From Ga0077527 sp038144955 (GTDB taxonomy: Bacteria > Pseudomonadota > Gammaproteobacteria > Burkholderiales > SG8-41): a DNA stretch of 64,000 bases. The DNA is taken from positions 8,330 to 72,329 of the forward strand of contig JAYQOT010000004.1 of NCBI GenBank assembly GCA_038144955.1, written 5' to 3'. Under the pieces are notes generated by a model that saw only the letters and a list, made by a program, of their open reading frames with translations, had not been told where the DNA came from and ran no database searches. Positions 54,446 through 62,837 of the stretch are shown here, piece after piece. Every line of letters begins with the position of its first letter. The stretch's first letter is position 1. Both the position numbers and the translations under genes were made by a program.

Positions 54446-55849
54446 TCAATAGCGGTAGTGATCCGGTTTGTACGGACCATCGATGTTCAGCTGCAGATAG
54501 TCACACTGCTTTTCATTGAGAGCGGTCAGTTCCACGCCCAGCTTCTTCAGGTGCAGCCTTGCCACCTTCTCGTCGAGGTGCTTGGGCAGCACGTAGACCT
54601 TGTTTTCGTATTTGCCGCCCTGGGTGTAAAGCTCAATCTGCGCCAGCGTCTGGTTGGTGAAGGAGTTGGACATTACGAAAGACGGATGGCCGGTGCCGCA
54701 GCCAAGGTTCACCAGGCGTCCTTCGGCGAGGATGATCAAACGCTTGCCGTCGGGGAAGATCACGTGATCGACCTGGGGTTTGATGTTTTCCCATTTGTAC
54801 TGCTTCAGCGATGCGATTTCGATCTCGGAATCGAAATGCCCGATGTTGCAGACGATGGAATTGTGCTTCATGCGCTTCATGTGGTCGTGGGTGATCACGC
54901 CGAGGTTGCCGGTGGCGGTGACAAAAATGTCGGCCTTGTCGGCAGCGTATTCCATGGTGACCACGCGAAAGCCTTCCATCGCGGCCTGCAGGGCGCAGAT
55001 CGGGTCAATCTCGGTGACCCAGACCTGTGCTGAGAGCGCGCGCAGCGCCTCGGCGCTGCCTTTGCCCACGTCACCATAACCGCAGACCACGGCGATCTTT
55101 CCGGCTACCATCACGTCGGTGGCGCGCTTGATGGCATCGACCAGGGATTCGCGGCAGCCGTAGAGGTTGTCGAACTTGGATTTGGTGACAGAATCGTTGA
55201 CGTTGATTGCCGGGAACGGCAGGCGTTTTTCCTTCTCCATCTGGTAGAGGCGGTGCACGCCGGTGGTCGTTTCTTCGGTGACCCCACGGATATTTTTCTC
55301 GATGTTCGAGTAATAGCCGGGTTTTTCCTTCAGGCGTTTTCTCATTGCCGCGAACAGCACCCGCTCTTCCTCGTTGGTACCCTCGGGAGGCTGCGTCTTG
55401 TTGCGCTCATGCTGGGCGCCCAGCGTGACCAGTAACGTGGCGTCGCCGCCGTCGTCGAGGATCATGTTGGGCGTGCCGCCGTCGCTCCATTCGAGGATGC
55501 GGTGGGTGTATTCCCAGTAATCTTCCAGCGTCTCTCCCTTGTAGGCAAAGACGGGGATGCCGCGGGCGGCGATTGCCGCTGCAGCGTGATCCTGGGTCGA
55601 GAAAATGTTGCACGAGGCCCAGCGGATGTCGGCGCCGAGGTCGGCCAGCGTCTCGATCAGCACGGCGGTCTGGATGGTCATGTGCAGCGAACCGGCGATG
55701 CGCGCGCCCTTCAGCGGTTTCTTGCCCTTGTACTCGTCGCGCAGCGCTATCAGGCCGGGCATCTCGGTCTCGGCAATGGCGATTTCCTTGCGACCGAAGT
55801 CGGCCTCTTTGATGTCGGCGACCTTGTAGTCGGCAGTTTTGGCATTCAT
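54446..55849 (-). CDS. ahcY: Adenosylhomocysteinase
   Basis: AhcY splits S-adenosylhomocysteine to homocysteine and adenosine and removes the product that inhibits methyltransferases. The 467-aa protein carries the NAD-binding GYGDVGKGSAEALR, the opening KVADIKEADFGRKEIAIAETEMPGL, and the C-terminal KPDHYRY. A 40-aa insert typical of many bacteria is present (residues about 155-190). It starts 21 bases after a SAH riboswitch, and an AAAAGGATCG ribosome site sits between them. Confidence 0.97.
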   Translation of the reverse strand: MNAKTADYKVADIKEADFGRKEIAIAETEMPGLIALRDEYKGKKPLKGARIAGSLHMTIQTAVLIETLADLGADIRWASCNIFSTQDHAAAAIAARGIPVFAYKGETLEDYWEYTHRILEWSDGGTPNMILDDGGDATLLVTLGAQHERNKTQPPEGTNEEERVLFAAMRKRLKEKPGYYSNIEKNIRGVTEETTTGVHRLYQMEKEKRLPFPAINVNDSVTKSKFDNLYGCRESLVDAIKRATDVMVAGKIAVVCGYGDVGKGSAEALRALSAQVWVTEIDPICALQAAMEGFRVVTMEYAADKADIFVTATGNLGVITHDHMKRMKHNSIVCNIGHFDSEIEIASLKQYKWENIKPQVDHVIFPDGKRLIILAEGRLVNLGCGTGHPSFVMSNSFTNQTLAQIELYTQGGKYENKVYVLPKHLDEKVARLHLKKLGVELTALNEKQCDYLQLNIDGPYKPDHYRY

Positions 55850-55870
55850 GAATCGATCCTTTTGATGTTA

Positions 55871-55937
55871 GGGCGCCGTTGTTGCCGGTGTCTCTCGAGC
55901 CTGGCCGGCAATCATCCGGTCGCAGCGCCCCTCGAAA
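55871..55937 (-). ncRNA. SAH riboswitch B (adjacent to ahcY)
   Basis: Read on the minus strand, this region has the core of the SAH riboswitch: GAGGGGCGCTGCGACC, then GCCGGCCAGGCTCGA closing the P1 stem, then AACGGCGCCC, which can pair with the GGGGCGC part as the pseudoknot. The ahcY ribosome site begins about 12 bases later, so this copy probably controls translation. SAH riboswitches turn genes on when SAH accumulates. Confidence 0.85.
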
Positions 55938-55954
55938 GCACTTTTGTTCAATGC

Positions 55955-55990
55955 AAAATAAAAACGCCCGCACCGTTTCCAGTGCGAGCG
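55955..55990 (-). terminator. Intrinsic terminator overlapping SAH riboswitch A
   Basis: On the minus strand CGCTCGCAC (55990-55982) pairs with GTGCGGGCG (55973-55965) over nine positions (one G-U) with an eight-base loop, followed by TTTTTATTTT (55964-55955). The 5' arm overlaps the AACGGCGCTCGC strand of riboswitch A, so ligand binding would compete with terminator formation. Confidence 0.75.
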
Positions 55991-56058
55991 CCGTTGGTTC
56001 TTGCTGAGCCTGGCCGGCAAATCGGGAAAGCCCCGTCCGGTCGCAACGCCCCTCAGCG
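55985..56058 (-). ncRNA. SAH riboswitch A (upstream copy, transcriptional)
   Basis: On the minus strand the P1 arms GCTGAG (56057-56052) and CTCAGC (56008-56003) enclose the conserved GGGGCGTTGCGACCGG and GCCGGCCAGGC segments, and AACGGCGCTC follows as the pseudoknot strand. A hairpin with a T tract starts in that strand. Binding of SAH would hold the strand in the pseudoknot and allow read-through into ahcY. It is a second copy of the element next to ahcY. Confidence 0.85.
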
Positions 56059-56064
56059 GTGCCG

Positions 56065-56092
56065 ATTATACCTTATTTGATGCCGGCGTCGG
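56065..56092 (-). promoter_or_regulatory. Candidate promoter of ahcY-metF inside the end of metK
   Basis: On the minus strand a perfect -10 box TATAAT (56070-56065) lies three bases after the metK stop codon. A weak -35 (CCGACG, 56092-56087) with 16-base spacing lies within the last codons of metK. Transcription would start about 56058, exactly where riboswitch A begins. Confidence 0.6.
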
Positions 56093-57239
56093 CCTTCAGG
56101 GTCGGGGCCTTGTCCATGTGTTCCCAGGTGAATTCGGGCTCATCGCGGCCGAAGTGACCGTGCGCAGCGGTTTTAGTGTAGATCGGCCGCAGCAGGTCGA
56201 GCGACTGGATGATGCCTTTCGGCCGCAGGTCGAAGTGTTTTTCGACCAGCGCACCGATCTTGTCGTCGCTGATCTTTCCTGTGCCGAAGGTGTCGACCAG
56301 CACACTGACCGGGCGCGCTACGCCGATGGCGTAGGCCACCTGGATTTCGCATTTGCTGGCGAGGCCGGCGGCGACGATGTTTTTCGCCACGTGCCGCGCC
56401 GCGTAGGCCGCCGAACGGTCAACCTTGGAGGGATCCTTGCCCGAGAATGCACCGCCGCCGTGGCGCGAGTAGCCGCCGTAGGTGTCGACGATGATCTTGC
56501 GGCCGGTGAGCCCGGTATCGCCCTGCGGTCCGCCGATGACGAAGCGGCCGGTCGGGTTGATCAGGAACTTGGTGTCCTTGGTGACCATGTTTTTCGGGAG
56601 CACCGGCTTGCACACCTGCTCGATGATCGCTTCCTCGATCTGCTTGTGGGTGACTTCCTCGCGGTGCTGGGTGGAGATGACCACGGTGTCGATGTGGTGG
56701 GGCTTGCCGTCGACGTAGCGCACNNNNNNNNNNNNNNNNNNNNNNNNNNNNNNNNNNNNNNNNNNNNNNNNNNNNNNNNNNNNNNNNNNNNNNNNNNNNN
56801 NNNNNNNNNNNNNNNNNNNNNNNNNNNNNNNNNNNNNNNNNNNNNNNNNNNNNNNNNNNNNNNNNNNNNNNNNNNNNNNNNNNNNNNNNNNNNNNNNNNN
56901 NNNNNNNNNNNNNNNNNNNNNNNNNNNNNNNNNNNNNNNNNNNNNNNNNNNNNNNNNNNNNNNNNNNNNNNNNNNNNNNNNNNNNNNNNNNNNNNNNNNN
57001 NNNNNNNNNNNNNNNNNNNNNNNNNNNNNNNNNNNNNNNNNNNNNNNNNNNNNNNNNNNNNNNNNNNNNNNNNNNNNNNNNNNNNNNNNNNNNNNNNNNN
57101 NNNNNNNNNNNTCGGCGGCAACGCGGCCGTTCTTGTCCTGGGTGAGGATGGCGTCGAGGATGGCGTCGGAAATCTGGTCGGCGATCTTGTCGGGGTGGCC
57201 TTCGGAGACCGACTCGGAGGTAAACAGATAATTACTCAT
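56073..57239 (-). CDS. metK: S-adenosylmethionine synthetase (contains N gap)
   Basis: MetK makes SAM from methionine and ATP. The visible ends are typical: MSNYLFTSESVSEGHPDKIADQISDAILDAIL at the N-terminus and the GRFVIGGPQGDTGLTGRKIIVDTYGG phosphate loop with GGGAFSGKDPSKVDRSAAY toward the C-terminus. Positions 56724-57111 are N; the total of 388 codons matches the family length, so the gap size is close to right. The start at 57239 is chosen over an in-frame ATG at 57383. SAM made here becomes the SAH that ahcY removes. Confidence 0.94.
   Translation of the reverse strand: MSNYLFTSESVSEGHPDKIADQISDAILDAILTQDKNGRVAAXXXXXXXXXXXXXXXXXXXXXXXXXXXXXXXXXXXXXXXXXXXXXXXXXXXXXXXXXXXXXXXXXXXXXXXXXXXXXXXXXXXXXXXXXXXXXXXXXXXXXXXXXXXXXXXXXXXXXXXXXXXXXXXXXXVRYVDGKPHHIDTVVISTQHREEVTHKQIEEAIIEQVCKPVLPKNMVTKDTKFLINPTGRFVIGGPQGDTGLTGRKIIVDTYGGYSRHGGGAFSGKDPSKVDRSAAYAARHVAKNIVAAGLASKCEIQVAYAIGVARPVSVLVDTFGTGKISDDKIGALVEKHFDLRPKGIIQSLDLLRPIYTKTAAHGHFGRDEPEFTWEHMDKAPTLKADAGIK
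56724..57111. other. Assembly gap inside metK (388 N)
   Basis: All bases are N. The gap removes about 130 codons in the middle of metK, and nothing else is likely hidden because the flanking metK sequences stay in frame across it. Confidence 0.99.
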
Positions 57240-57352
57240 GGCAGGGCTGTGGAATCCAAACGGGGTTGAAAGAGCCGGGTTGGCCGGCAAAAAGGCCGCT
57301 AGAATAGCATATAACCCCCGATTTTTTAACGGATTTCCCCCGCCAGGCCTCG

Positions 57353-58204
57353 ATGCTGCTGACTGTAATGAAATGGTGCTCACGTATGCCCTTGGCGGTG
57401 CTGCATTTTTTCGGGGCAGGCCTGGGCTGGGCGGTGTATCTGTTGTCTCCCACTTACCGGCGTCGCTGCCGTGAGAACCTGCAAATCAGCGGGTTATGTG
57501 CCGAAAAAGCCGCGGCGCGGCGCGTGTTGCATTCTGCAGTGGCCGAGGCCGGCAAGGGCATAGCCGAACTGTGCAAAATCTGGTTCGGTGATGAAGCCGA
57601 ACTTCACCGGCTCGTGACCTGTGACGATTGGCCGGTGGTGGAAGCTGCACAACGCGTGGGCAAGGGCATCATTTTTCTGACGCCCCATATCGGCTGCTTC
57701 GACGTATCAGCCTGGTACGGCGCACAGCGCATGCCGTTGACCGTGCTTTATCGCCCGCCGAAGCGACCGGATCTGGAGCCGTTGATGATCGCGGGACGCC
57801 GCCGCGGAAAGATGCGGCTGGCTCCGGCGACGCTGGCCGGCGTACGCCAGCTCTACAAGGCATTGCGGCGGGGTGAGGCCATTGGTGTACTGCCCGACCA
57901 GGCCCCGGGTACGGGGGAAGGTGAATGGGCGGATTTTTTCGGCCGCCCCGCCTATACCATGACGCTGGTTTCACGTCTGAAAGCTACCAGCGGCGCGGCA
58001 GTGATCATGGCCTTTGCTGAGCGCCTGCCGCAGGGGCGCGGCTACCGGCTTCATCTGACCCCGGTCGTGACGGAACCGCTGGATCCCGCTGACCTGAATC
58101 GTGCCATCGAAGACGTAGTGCGGCGCTGTCCCGGGCAATACCTCTGGGGATACAACCGTTACAAGGTTCCCGCGGGGGCGCAACCGCCGGACGTAAAACA
58201 ATGA
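57353..58204 (+). CDS. LpxL/HtrB-type lysophospholipid acyltransferase 1
   Basis: This 283-aa inner-membrane protein belongs to the LpxL/LpxM family that adds secondary acyl chains to lipid A. The catalytic HX4D motif is TPHIGCFDVS, and the conserved GVLPDQAPGTGEG fits the group. A hydrophobic N-terminal segment anchors it. An alternative ATG at 57371 would remove six residues. It overlaps a second family member by four bases (ATGA), so the pair is coupled. Which acyl position each uses cannot be told. Confidence 0.9.
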   Translation: MLLTVMKWCSRMPLAVLHFFGAGLGWAVYLLSPTYRRRCRENLQISGLCAEKAAARRVLHSAVAEAGKGIAELCKIWFGDEAELHRLVTCDDWPVVEAAQRVGKGIIFLTPHIGCFDVSAWYGAQRMPLTVLYRPPKRPDLEPLMIAGRRRGKMRLAPATLAGVRQLYKALRRGEAIGVLPDQAPGTGEGEWADFFGRPAYTMTLVSRLKATSGAAVIMAFAERLPQGRGYRLHLTPVVTEPLDPADLNRAIEDVVRRCPGQYLWGYNRYKVPAGAQPPDVKQ

Positions 58205-59070
58205 TGACCCGTTTCGGACTGGCTTTGGTCTGGCTGCTGCATGGACTGCCGCTGCGCTGGCTCGCACCGCTGGGCAGGGGACTGGGGAGGCTGCTTTATG
58301 CGCTGGCCGCCGAGCGCAGGCGGGTGGTACTGACCAACCTGAAGCTGTGCTTTCCGCAACTGGATGATGCATCCCGCAGGGATCTGGCGCGCCGTCACTT
58401 TGCCGCTTTCGGGCGCAGCCTGCTCGAGCACGGCATTCTGTGGTGGGGCAGCCGAGAACGCGTGTTGCAACTGGTCAGTATCGAGGGGCTGGAGCACTGG
58501 CGTGCAGTGGGAAATCGTCCCGTCATCTGGCTGGTGCCGCACTTCGTTGGCCTGGATATGGGGGCAATCAGGCTGACTGCCGAACATCCTTTTGTGGCCA
58601 TGTACAGCCGCCAGAAAAATCCCGCGTTCGACGCGGTGCTGTATCACGGACGCACCCGACTGGGGCCGGCACAGATGATTTCCCGGCAGGAAGGACTGCG
58701 GCCGGTAGCGCGGGCGATGAAGTCGGGCATGCCCTTTTATTACCTGCCCGACATGGATTACGGTGAGCGCGATTCGATCTTTGTACCGTTTTTTGGGGTT
58801 CCAGCGGCCACCATCACCGGGCTTGCCCGCATTGCCGCGCTGACCGGCGCAGCAGTGGTGCCTGCAGTGACCGAGCAGTTGCCGGATGATGAGGGCTATC
58901 GCCTGCGCTTCCATCCTGCGTGGAGCGATTTCCCCAGCGGCGATCTTGTTGCGGACACGCGGCGTATGAATGCGTTCATCGAAGACCAGGTGCGGGCGAT
59001 GCCCGAGCAGTATTACTGGCTGCACAAGCGCTTCAAGACCCGGCCGCCGGATGAGGCGCGCATTTACTGA
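58201..59070 (+). CDS. LpxL/HtrB-type lysophospholipid acyltransferase 2
   Basis: This is the second late acyltransferase, 289 aa, with HX4D motif in VPHFVGLDMG and the YLPDMDYGERDSIFVPFFG stretch shared by LpxL proteins. A transmembrane segment lies at residues about 5-25. It differs enough from its neighbour to suggest separate acceptor positions or acyl chain choices. Both would act on the Kdo-bearing lipid A precursor at the inner membrane. Confidence 0.9.
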   Translation: MMTRFGLALVWLLHGLPLRWLAPLGRGLGRLLYALAAERRRVVLTNLKLCFPQLDDASRRDLARRHFAAFGRSLLEHGILWWGSRERVLQLVSIEGLEHWRAVGNRPVIWLVPHFVGLDMGAIRLTAEHPFVAMYSRQKNPAFDAVLYHGRTRLGPAQMISRQEGLRPVARAMKSGMPFYYLPDMDYGERDSIFVPFFGVPAATITGLARIAALTGAAVVPAVTEQLPDDEGYRLRFHPAWSDFPSGDLVADTRRMNAFIEDQVRAMPEQYYWLHKRFKTRPPDEARIY

Positions 59071-59113
59071 TCGCAGCATACGGATGACGTCGATATAATT
59101 CTGCACTGCCGAC

Positions 59114-59539
59114 ATGTTTGAAAATCCCGACGCCGAGGCGCGCTGTGCGCTGCTGAAAAAAATCAAGACGATTGCCGTGGTCGGGCTGTCGCCCAATGCT
59201 GCGCGCCCCAGTCATGGAGTGTCGCGCGCGATGCAGCAGTACGGCTTTCGGGTAATTCCCGTGCACCCGGCTGCCAGGGAAATTCTGGGTGAGAAGGTTT
59301 ACCCCAGTCTTGCGGACATTCCCGAATCTATTGATCTGGTCGACGTGTTCCGCAGCGCCGAATTCATCGACGGTGTGGTCGATGAATGCCTGGCATTGGG
59401 GCTGAAGGCAATCTGGATTCAGGAAGGCATAGTCAATCTGCCGGCGGCCCAACGCGCCATTGACGGCGGAATGACGGTGGTGATGGATCGCTGCATTTAT
59501 CGCGATTATCGGGATCAATGCATGGATCGCGGTCACTGA
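59114..59539 (+). CDS. CoA-binding domain protein (YccU-like)
   Basis: This 141-aa protein is a single CoA-binding Rossmann domain related to the N-terminus of succinyl-CoA synthetase alpha. The nucleotide-binding VVGLSPNAARPSHGVSRAM and the IWIQEGIVN segment are typical. Its function is unknown. A TATAAT at 59094-59099 lies just upstream. dapF follows after one base. Confidence 0.88.
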   Translation: MFENPDAEARCALLKKIKTIAVVGLSPNAARPSHGVSRAMQQYGFRVIPVHPAAREILGEKVYPSLADIPESIDLVDVFRSAEFIDGVVDECLALGLKAIWIQEGIVNLPAAQRAIDGGMTVVMDRCIYRDYRDQCMDRGH

Positions 59540-59540
59540 C

Positions 59541-60377
59541 ATGCGGCTCGAATTCACCAAAATGCACGGGTTGGGAAACGACTTCGTCGTGATTGATGCC
59601 ACGCGCGTTTCGGTCAACCTGACACCGGCGCAGTTGCGCTTCATCGCCGATCGCCATTTCGGTGTCGGCTGTGACCAGATCCTGCTGGTGGAGCCGGCAC
59701 GGGATCCCGGCACTGATTTTTTTTACCGCATTTTCAATTCCGACGGCGGAGAGGTCGAACAATGCGGCAACGGAGCGCGCTGTTTCGTGCGTTTCGTGCA
59801 CGAGCGCGGGCTGAGCGGAAAAACTGCAATACGCGTGGGCACGCTGGGCGGAGTGATAGAACCCAGGCTCGAGGTTGACGGACAAGTGACGGTGAACATG
59901 GGAGTTCCCCAGTTCGAGCCGGCCGTGGTTCCCTTTGATGCGCCGGCGGTGCTGCCCTTGTACGATTTGCGCATCGCAAATAAATCAATAAAAATCAATG
60001 TCTTATCAATGGGGAATCCGCACGCAGTACAGGTGGTCGACGATGTCGATGCTGCGCCGGTGGCCGAGGAGGGACCCTTGATCGAAGCGCACCCGCGATT
60101 CCCGCAGCGGGTGAATGCAGGTTTCATGCAGGTTGTCGATCGCGCGCGCATACGCCTGCGGGTGTATGAGCGCGGCGCCGGCGAGACGCTGTCGTGCGGA
60201 ACCGGAGCCTGCGCCGCAGCGGTTGCCGGCAATCTGCGCGGAATGCTTGATCAGCGGGTCACGGTTTCGACGCGCGGCGGCGACCTCGTTATAGTATGGT
60301 CAGGAAAGGGCACGCCGGTGATGATGACCGGGCCCGCGGTAACCGTTTACACCGGTGTTGTTACGTTGCCGCAGTGA
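59541..60377 (+). CDS. dapF: Diaminopimelate epimerase
   Basis: DapF converts LL- to meso-diaminopimelate for lysine and peptidoglycan synthesis. The two catalytic cysteines are Cys75 (EQCGNGARC) and Cys219 (SCGTGAC). The opening FTKMHGLGNDFVVID is conserved, and the 278-aa length is normal. It is followed closely by the DUF484 gene and xerC, an order common in proteobacteria. Confidence 0.97.
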   Translation: MRLEFTKMHGLGNDFVVIDATRVSVNLTPAQLRFIADRHFGVGCDQILLVEPARDPGTDFFYRIFNSDGGEVEQCGNGARCFVRFVHERGLSGKTAIRVGTLGGVIEPRLEVDGQVTVNMGVPQFEPAVVPFDAPAVLPLYDLRIANKSIKINVLSMGNPHAVQVVDDVDAAPVAEEGPLIEAHPRFPQRVNAGFMQVVDRARIRLRVYERGAGETLSCGTGACAAAVAGNLRGMLDQRVTVSTRGGDLVIVWSGKGTPVMMTGPAVTVYTGVVTLPQ

Positions 60378-60413
60378 AGGACTTTATGTCAGGAAAAAAA
60401 GGAAGACCCGCCG

Positions 60414-61064
60414 ATGAAGCCCGATGACGTTGCTGCATATCTCAAGGACCATCCGGAGTTTTTCGAGCAGTATGCGGAGATTGTTGCCGACGTGTTCATT
60501 CCCCACCCGCACGGCGGAAGGGCGATATCGATCAGCGAGCGCCAGATACTGACGCTGCGGGAGCGCGGCAAACAGCTTGAAGGCAAGCTGGGAGAGCTGA
60601 TCCAGTTCGGCGAGGAAAATGATGTCATCGGCGAGAAGGTCCATCGCCTGACCCTGGCGCTGATTGCCGCCAGGGACTTGTCTGCCCTGATGCATGTTGC
60701 AGGGTTCAACCTGCGCGAGGATTTTTCGGTTCCCCATGTTGCGTTGCGCATCTGGCATCCGGAAGCAACCGGCGATGCGGAAGAGTTTTCCGTCAGCGCA
60801 GCCACGCGTGAATTTGCCGCGGGTTTGCTTCACCCTCATTGCGGTCCGCTGGCGATGGCTGATACCGCGGAGTTTTTCGGCGAAGCGGCGCCGTTGCTCA
60901 AGTCCTGGGCATACGTACCGTTGCGCGGTCGTGAAACCTTCGGGCTGCTCGCGCTGGCAAGCGAGGACCCGCAACGGTTTTATCCGGAGATGGGGACCCT
61001 GTATCTGACACGTATCGGTGAAGTGGCTGCCGCATGCCTGCTTCGTCACCTCGATCCCGGGTAA
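60414..61064 (+). CDS. DUF484 family protein
   Basis: This 216-aa cytoplasmic protein has the DUF484 pattern: an N-terminal helix pair (VAAYLKDHPEFFEQY), a coiled coil (about residues 40-75) and a GAF-like domain (about 85-215). Its function is unknown, but it is usually encoded between dapF and xerC, as here. The xerC frame overlaps its end if the earliest xerC ATG is used. Confidence 0.9.
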   Translation: MKPDDVAAYLKDHPEFFEQYAEIVADVFIPHPHGGRAISISERQILTLRERGKQLEGKLGELIQFGEENDVIGEKVHRLTLALIAARDLSALMHVAGFNLREDFSVPHVALRIWHPEATGDAEEFSVSAATREFAAGLLHPHCGPLAMADTAEFFGEAAPLLKSWAYVPLRGRETFGLLALASEDPQRFYPEMGTLYLTRIGEVAAACLLRHLDPG

Positions 61065-61093
61065 ATTCGTCCCGGCAGGCGGCCGGGGCCGAT

Positions 61094-62005
61094 ATGTCCG
61101 CTACAGCGGTTCCGGAAAAGGCACGGCAACTCATCGAAGAGTATGTTGCGCATCTCGGCCATGAGCGGCGACTGGCGGCGCATACCCTGAAAAATTACCG
61201 GCGCGATATCGAAACGCTGGCTGTCCTTGCAGGGCACGTGCCGTTTGATCGAATGCGCGCACCGGACATCAGGCGCTTCATCGCTCAACTCCACGGCAAG
61301 GGGCTCGACGGACGCAGCCTGGCACGAATGCTGTCGGCATGGCGCGGTTTCTATCGCTACCTGGCGCGAGACCACGCCTGTGATCACAATCCCTGCCTGG
61401 GCATTCGTGCGCCCAAAAGCGCGAAACGGCTGCCCGAGGCACTTTCTCCCGATGAAATGCGACAACTGGTTGAGATCGATCATGCAGACGGTCTGGCCAC
61501 CCGCGATCGCGCCATACTGGAACTGTTTTATTCTTCGGGATTGCGCCTCGCAGAATTGGCTGGATTGGCCCCCAAGGATGTGAATTTTGCCGATGCCACG
61601 GTGAGGGTCACCGGCAAGGGCAGCAAAACCCGCGTCGTACCGGTGGGGAGCCATGCACTGACGGCGTTGCGCCGATGGCTGGTGGAGCGTGATGCCATCC
61701 GGCAGGTCGACGCAGAGGCGTTGTTTGTCGGGGCACAAGGGAGGAGGCTGGGGCCGCGGGCGATCCAGAGTTGCGTACGCAGGCGGGCCTTGCAACAGGG
61801 CATCGCTGCCCGGGTGCATCCGCACATGTTGCGGCATTCATTTGCGTCGCATGTGCTGCAGTCGAGCAGTGATTTGCGTGCGGTACAGGAAATGCTGGGA
61901 CATTCCAGCATCTCGACAACGCAGGTTTACACTCAATTGGATTACCAGCATCTCGCCAAAATCTACGATGCTGCGCATCCCCGGGCGCGACGCAAGAACA
62001 AATAG
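61094..62005 (+). CDS. xerC: Tyrosine recombinase XerC
   Basis: XerC works with XerD at dif to resolve chromosome dimers. The SAM-like N-terminal domain (residues about 5-95) is followed by the catalytic domain with Arg in SSGLRLAELAGL, Lys in GKGSKTRVVP, HMLRHSFASHVL, the LGHSSISTTQ His and the nucleophile Tyr in QVYTQL. The start at 61094 gives 303 aa; an earlier ATG at 61034 would overlap the DUF484 gene by 31 bases. XerC rather than XerD is chosen from the dapF-DUF484 context. Confidence 0.93.
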   Translation: MSATAVPEKARQLIEEYVAHLGHERRLAAHTLKNYRRDIETLAVLAGHVPFDRMRAPDIRRFIAQLHGKGLDGRSLARMLSAWRGFYRYLARDHACDHNPCLGIRAPKSAKRLPEALSPDEMRQLVEIDHADGLATRDRAILELFYSSGLRLAELAGLAPKDVNFADATVRVTGKGSKTRVVPVGSHALTALRRWLVERDAIRQVDAEALFVGAQGRRLGPRAIQSCVRRRALQQGIAARVHPHMLRHSFASHVLQSSSDLRAVQEMLGHSSISTTQVYTQLDYQHLAKIYDAAHPRARRKNK

Positions 62006-62023
62006 GAACAAGGAGGGCACCAG

Positions 62024-62821
62024 ATGAACCTGCCGGATTTTCAGGTTACCGGCGCAGGCCGGGTTACCATTTTCCTGCTGCACGGCATATACGGATCCAA
62101 GGAATACTGGCGTTTCCAGACTGAGCGCCTGGTGGCCCGTGGATATCGCGTCGTGGCATGGGATGCGCCCGGTTACGGATTGTCGTCGCTGCCGCCGGGC
62201 TTTGGCTTTGAAACGGTGGCTGCTGCCGGCGTGGAGTTGTTGCGTGCTCAGGGCACGGAAAAGAATGTTGTGCACGGCCACAGCATGGGCGGGCAGATCT
62301 CGTCGCGCATCCGGCTGCAGGCGCCGGGCCTCGTGCATGGCGTGGTGATCTCCTCGACCATCGGTTATTTCGGCAACCGCACCAAGGAAGAGCAGGAAGA
62401 ATTCGTGCGCAAACGCACCGCGCCGCCCCCGCCCGGCACAGATCCGGTGACGGTGAACCGCATGGTTGTCGATTCCATGCTGGGCCCGGAGTCAAAAGGC
62501 CTCGAGGTCGACCTGGTGCGGCAGTGGGCCGCACTGACACCGCCCGATACGGTCAAGGCGGCGGTAAAGGCGGTACAGACCTTTCCCGAAGCCGATGCTG
62601 TAGCGGGATTCAAGTCGATCAACGTGCCCACGCTGCTGGTCGCGGGTGAGGTGGACCAGGTCGGCCATCCCGCCGGCATGCGGCGCGTTGCCGACATGAT
62701 TCCGGGCTGCGCTTTCGGCACGGTTCCCGGCGCAGGGCATTATCCCTGGGCGGAGAATCCGGAGTCCTTCAACGCGCATTATTTCCAGTTCCTCGAACAG
62801 CATTTTCCGGCGCGTTCCTGA
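62024..62821 (+). CDS. Alpha/beta hydrolase
   Basis: This 265-aa cytoplasmic alpha/beta-fold hydrolase has an oxyanion-type LLHGIYGSKEYW opening, the nucleophile elbow GHSMGG with its Ser, an acidic residue in LVAGEVDQVG and a late His in GAGHYPWAENP. The triad is complete, so it should be an active esterase or related enzyme. The substrate is unknown. A GGAGG ribosome site precedes the ATG. Confidence 0.85.
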   Translation: MNLPDFQVTGAGRVTIFLLHGIYGSKEYWRFQTERLVARGYRVVAWDAPGYGLSSLPPGFGFETVAAAGVELLRAQGTEKNVVHGHSMGGQISSRIRLQAPGLVHGVVISSTIGYFGNRTKEEQEEFVRKRTAPPPPGTDPVTVNRMVVDSMLGPESKGLEVDLVRQWAALTPPDTVKAAVKAVQTFPEADAVAGFKSINVPTLLVAGEVDQVGHPAGMRRVADMIPGCAFGTVPGAGHYPWAENPESFNAHYFQFLEQHFPARS

Positions 62822-62837
62822 GCGCGCGTTTCCCGCC

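Noticed and set aside
53477..55033. 518-codon open frame on the plus strand across metF and ahcY
   Set aside because: It is antisense to two strongly conserved genes; the high GC of this DNA leaves long empty frames.
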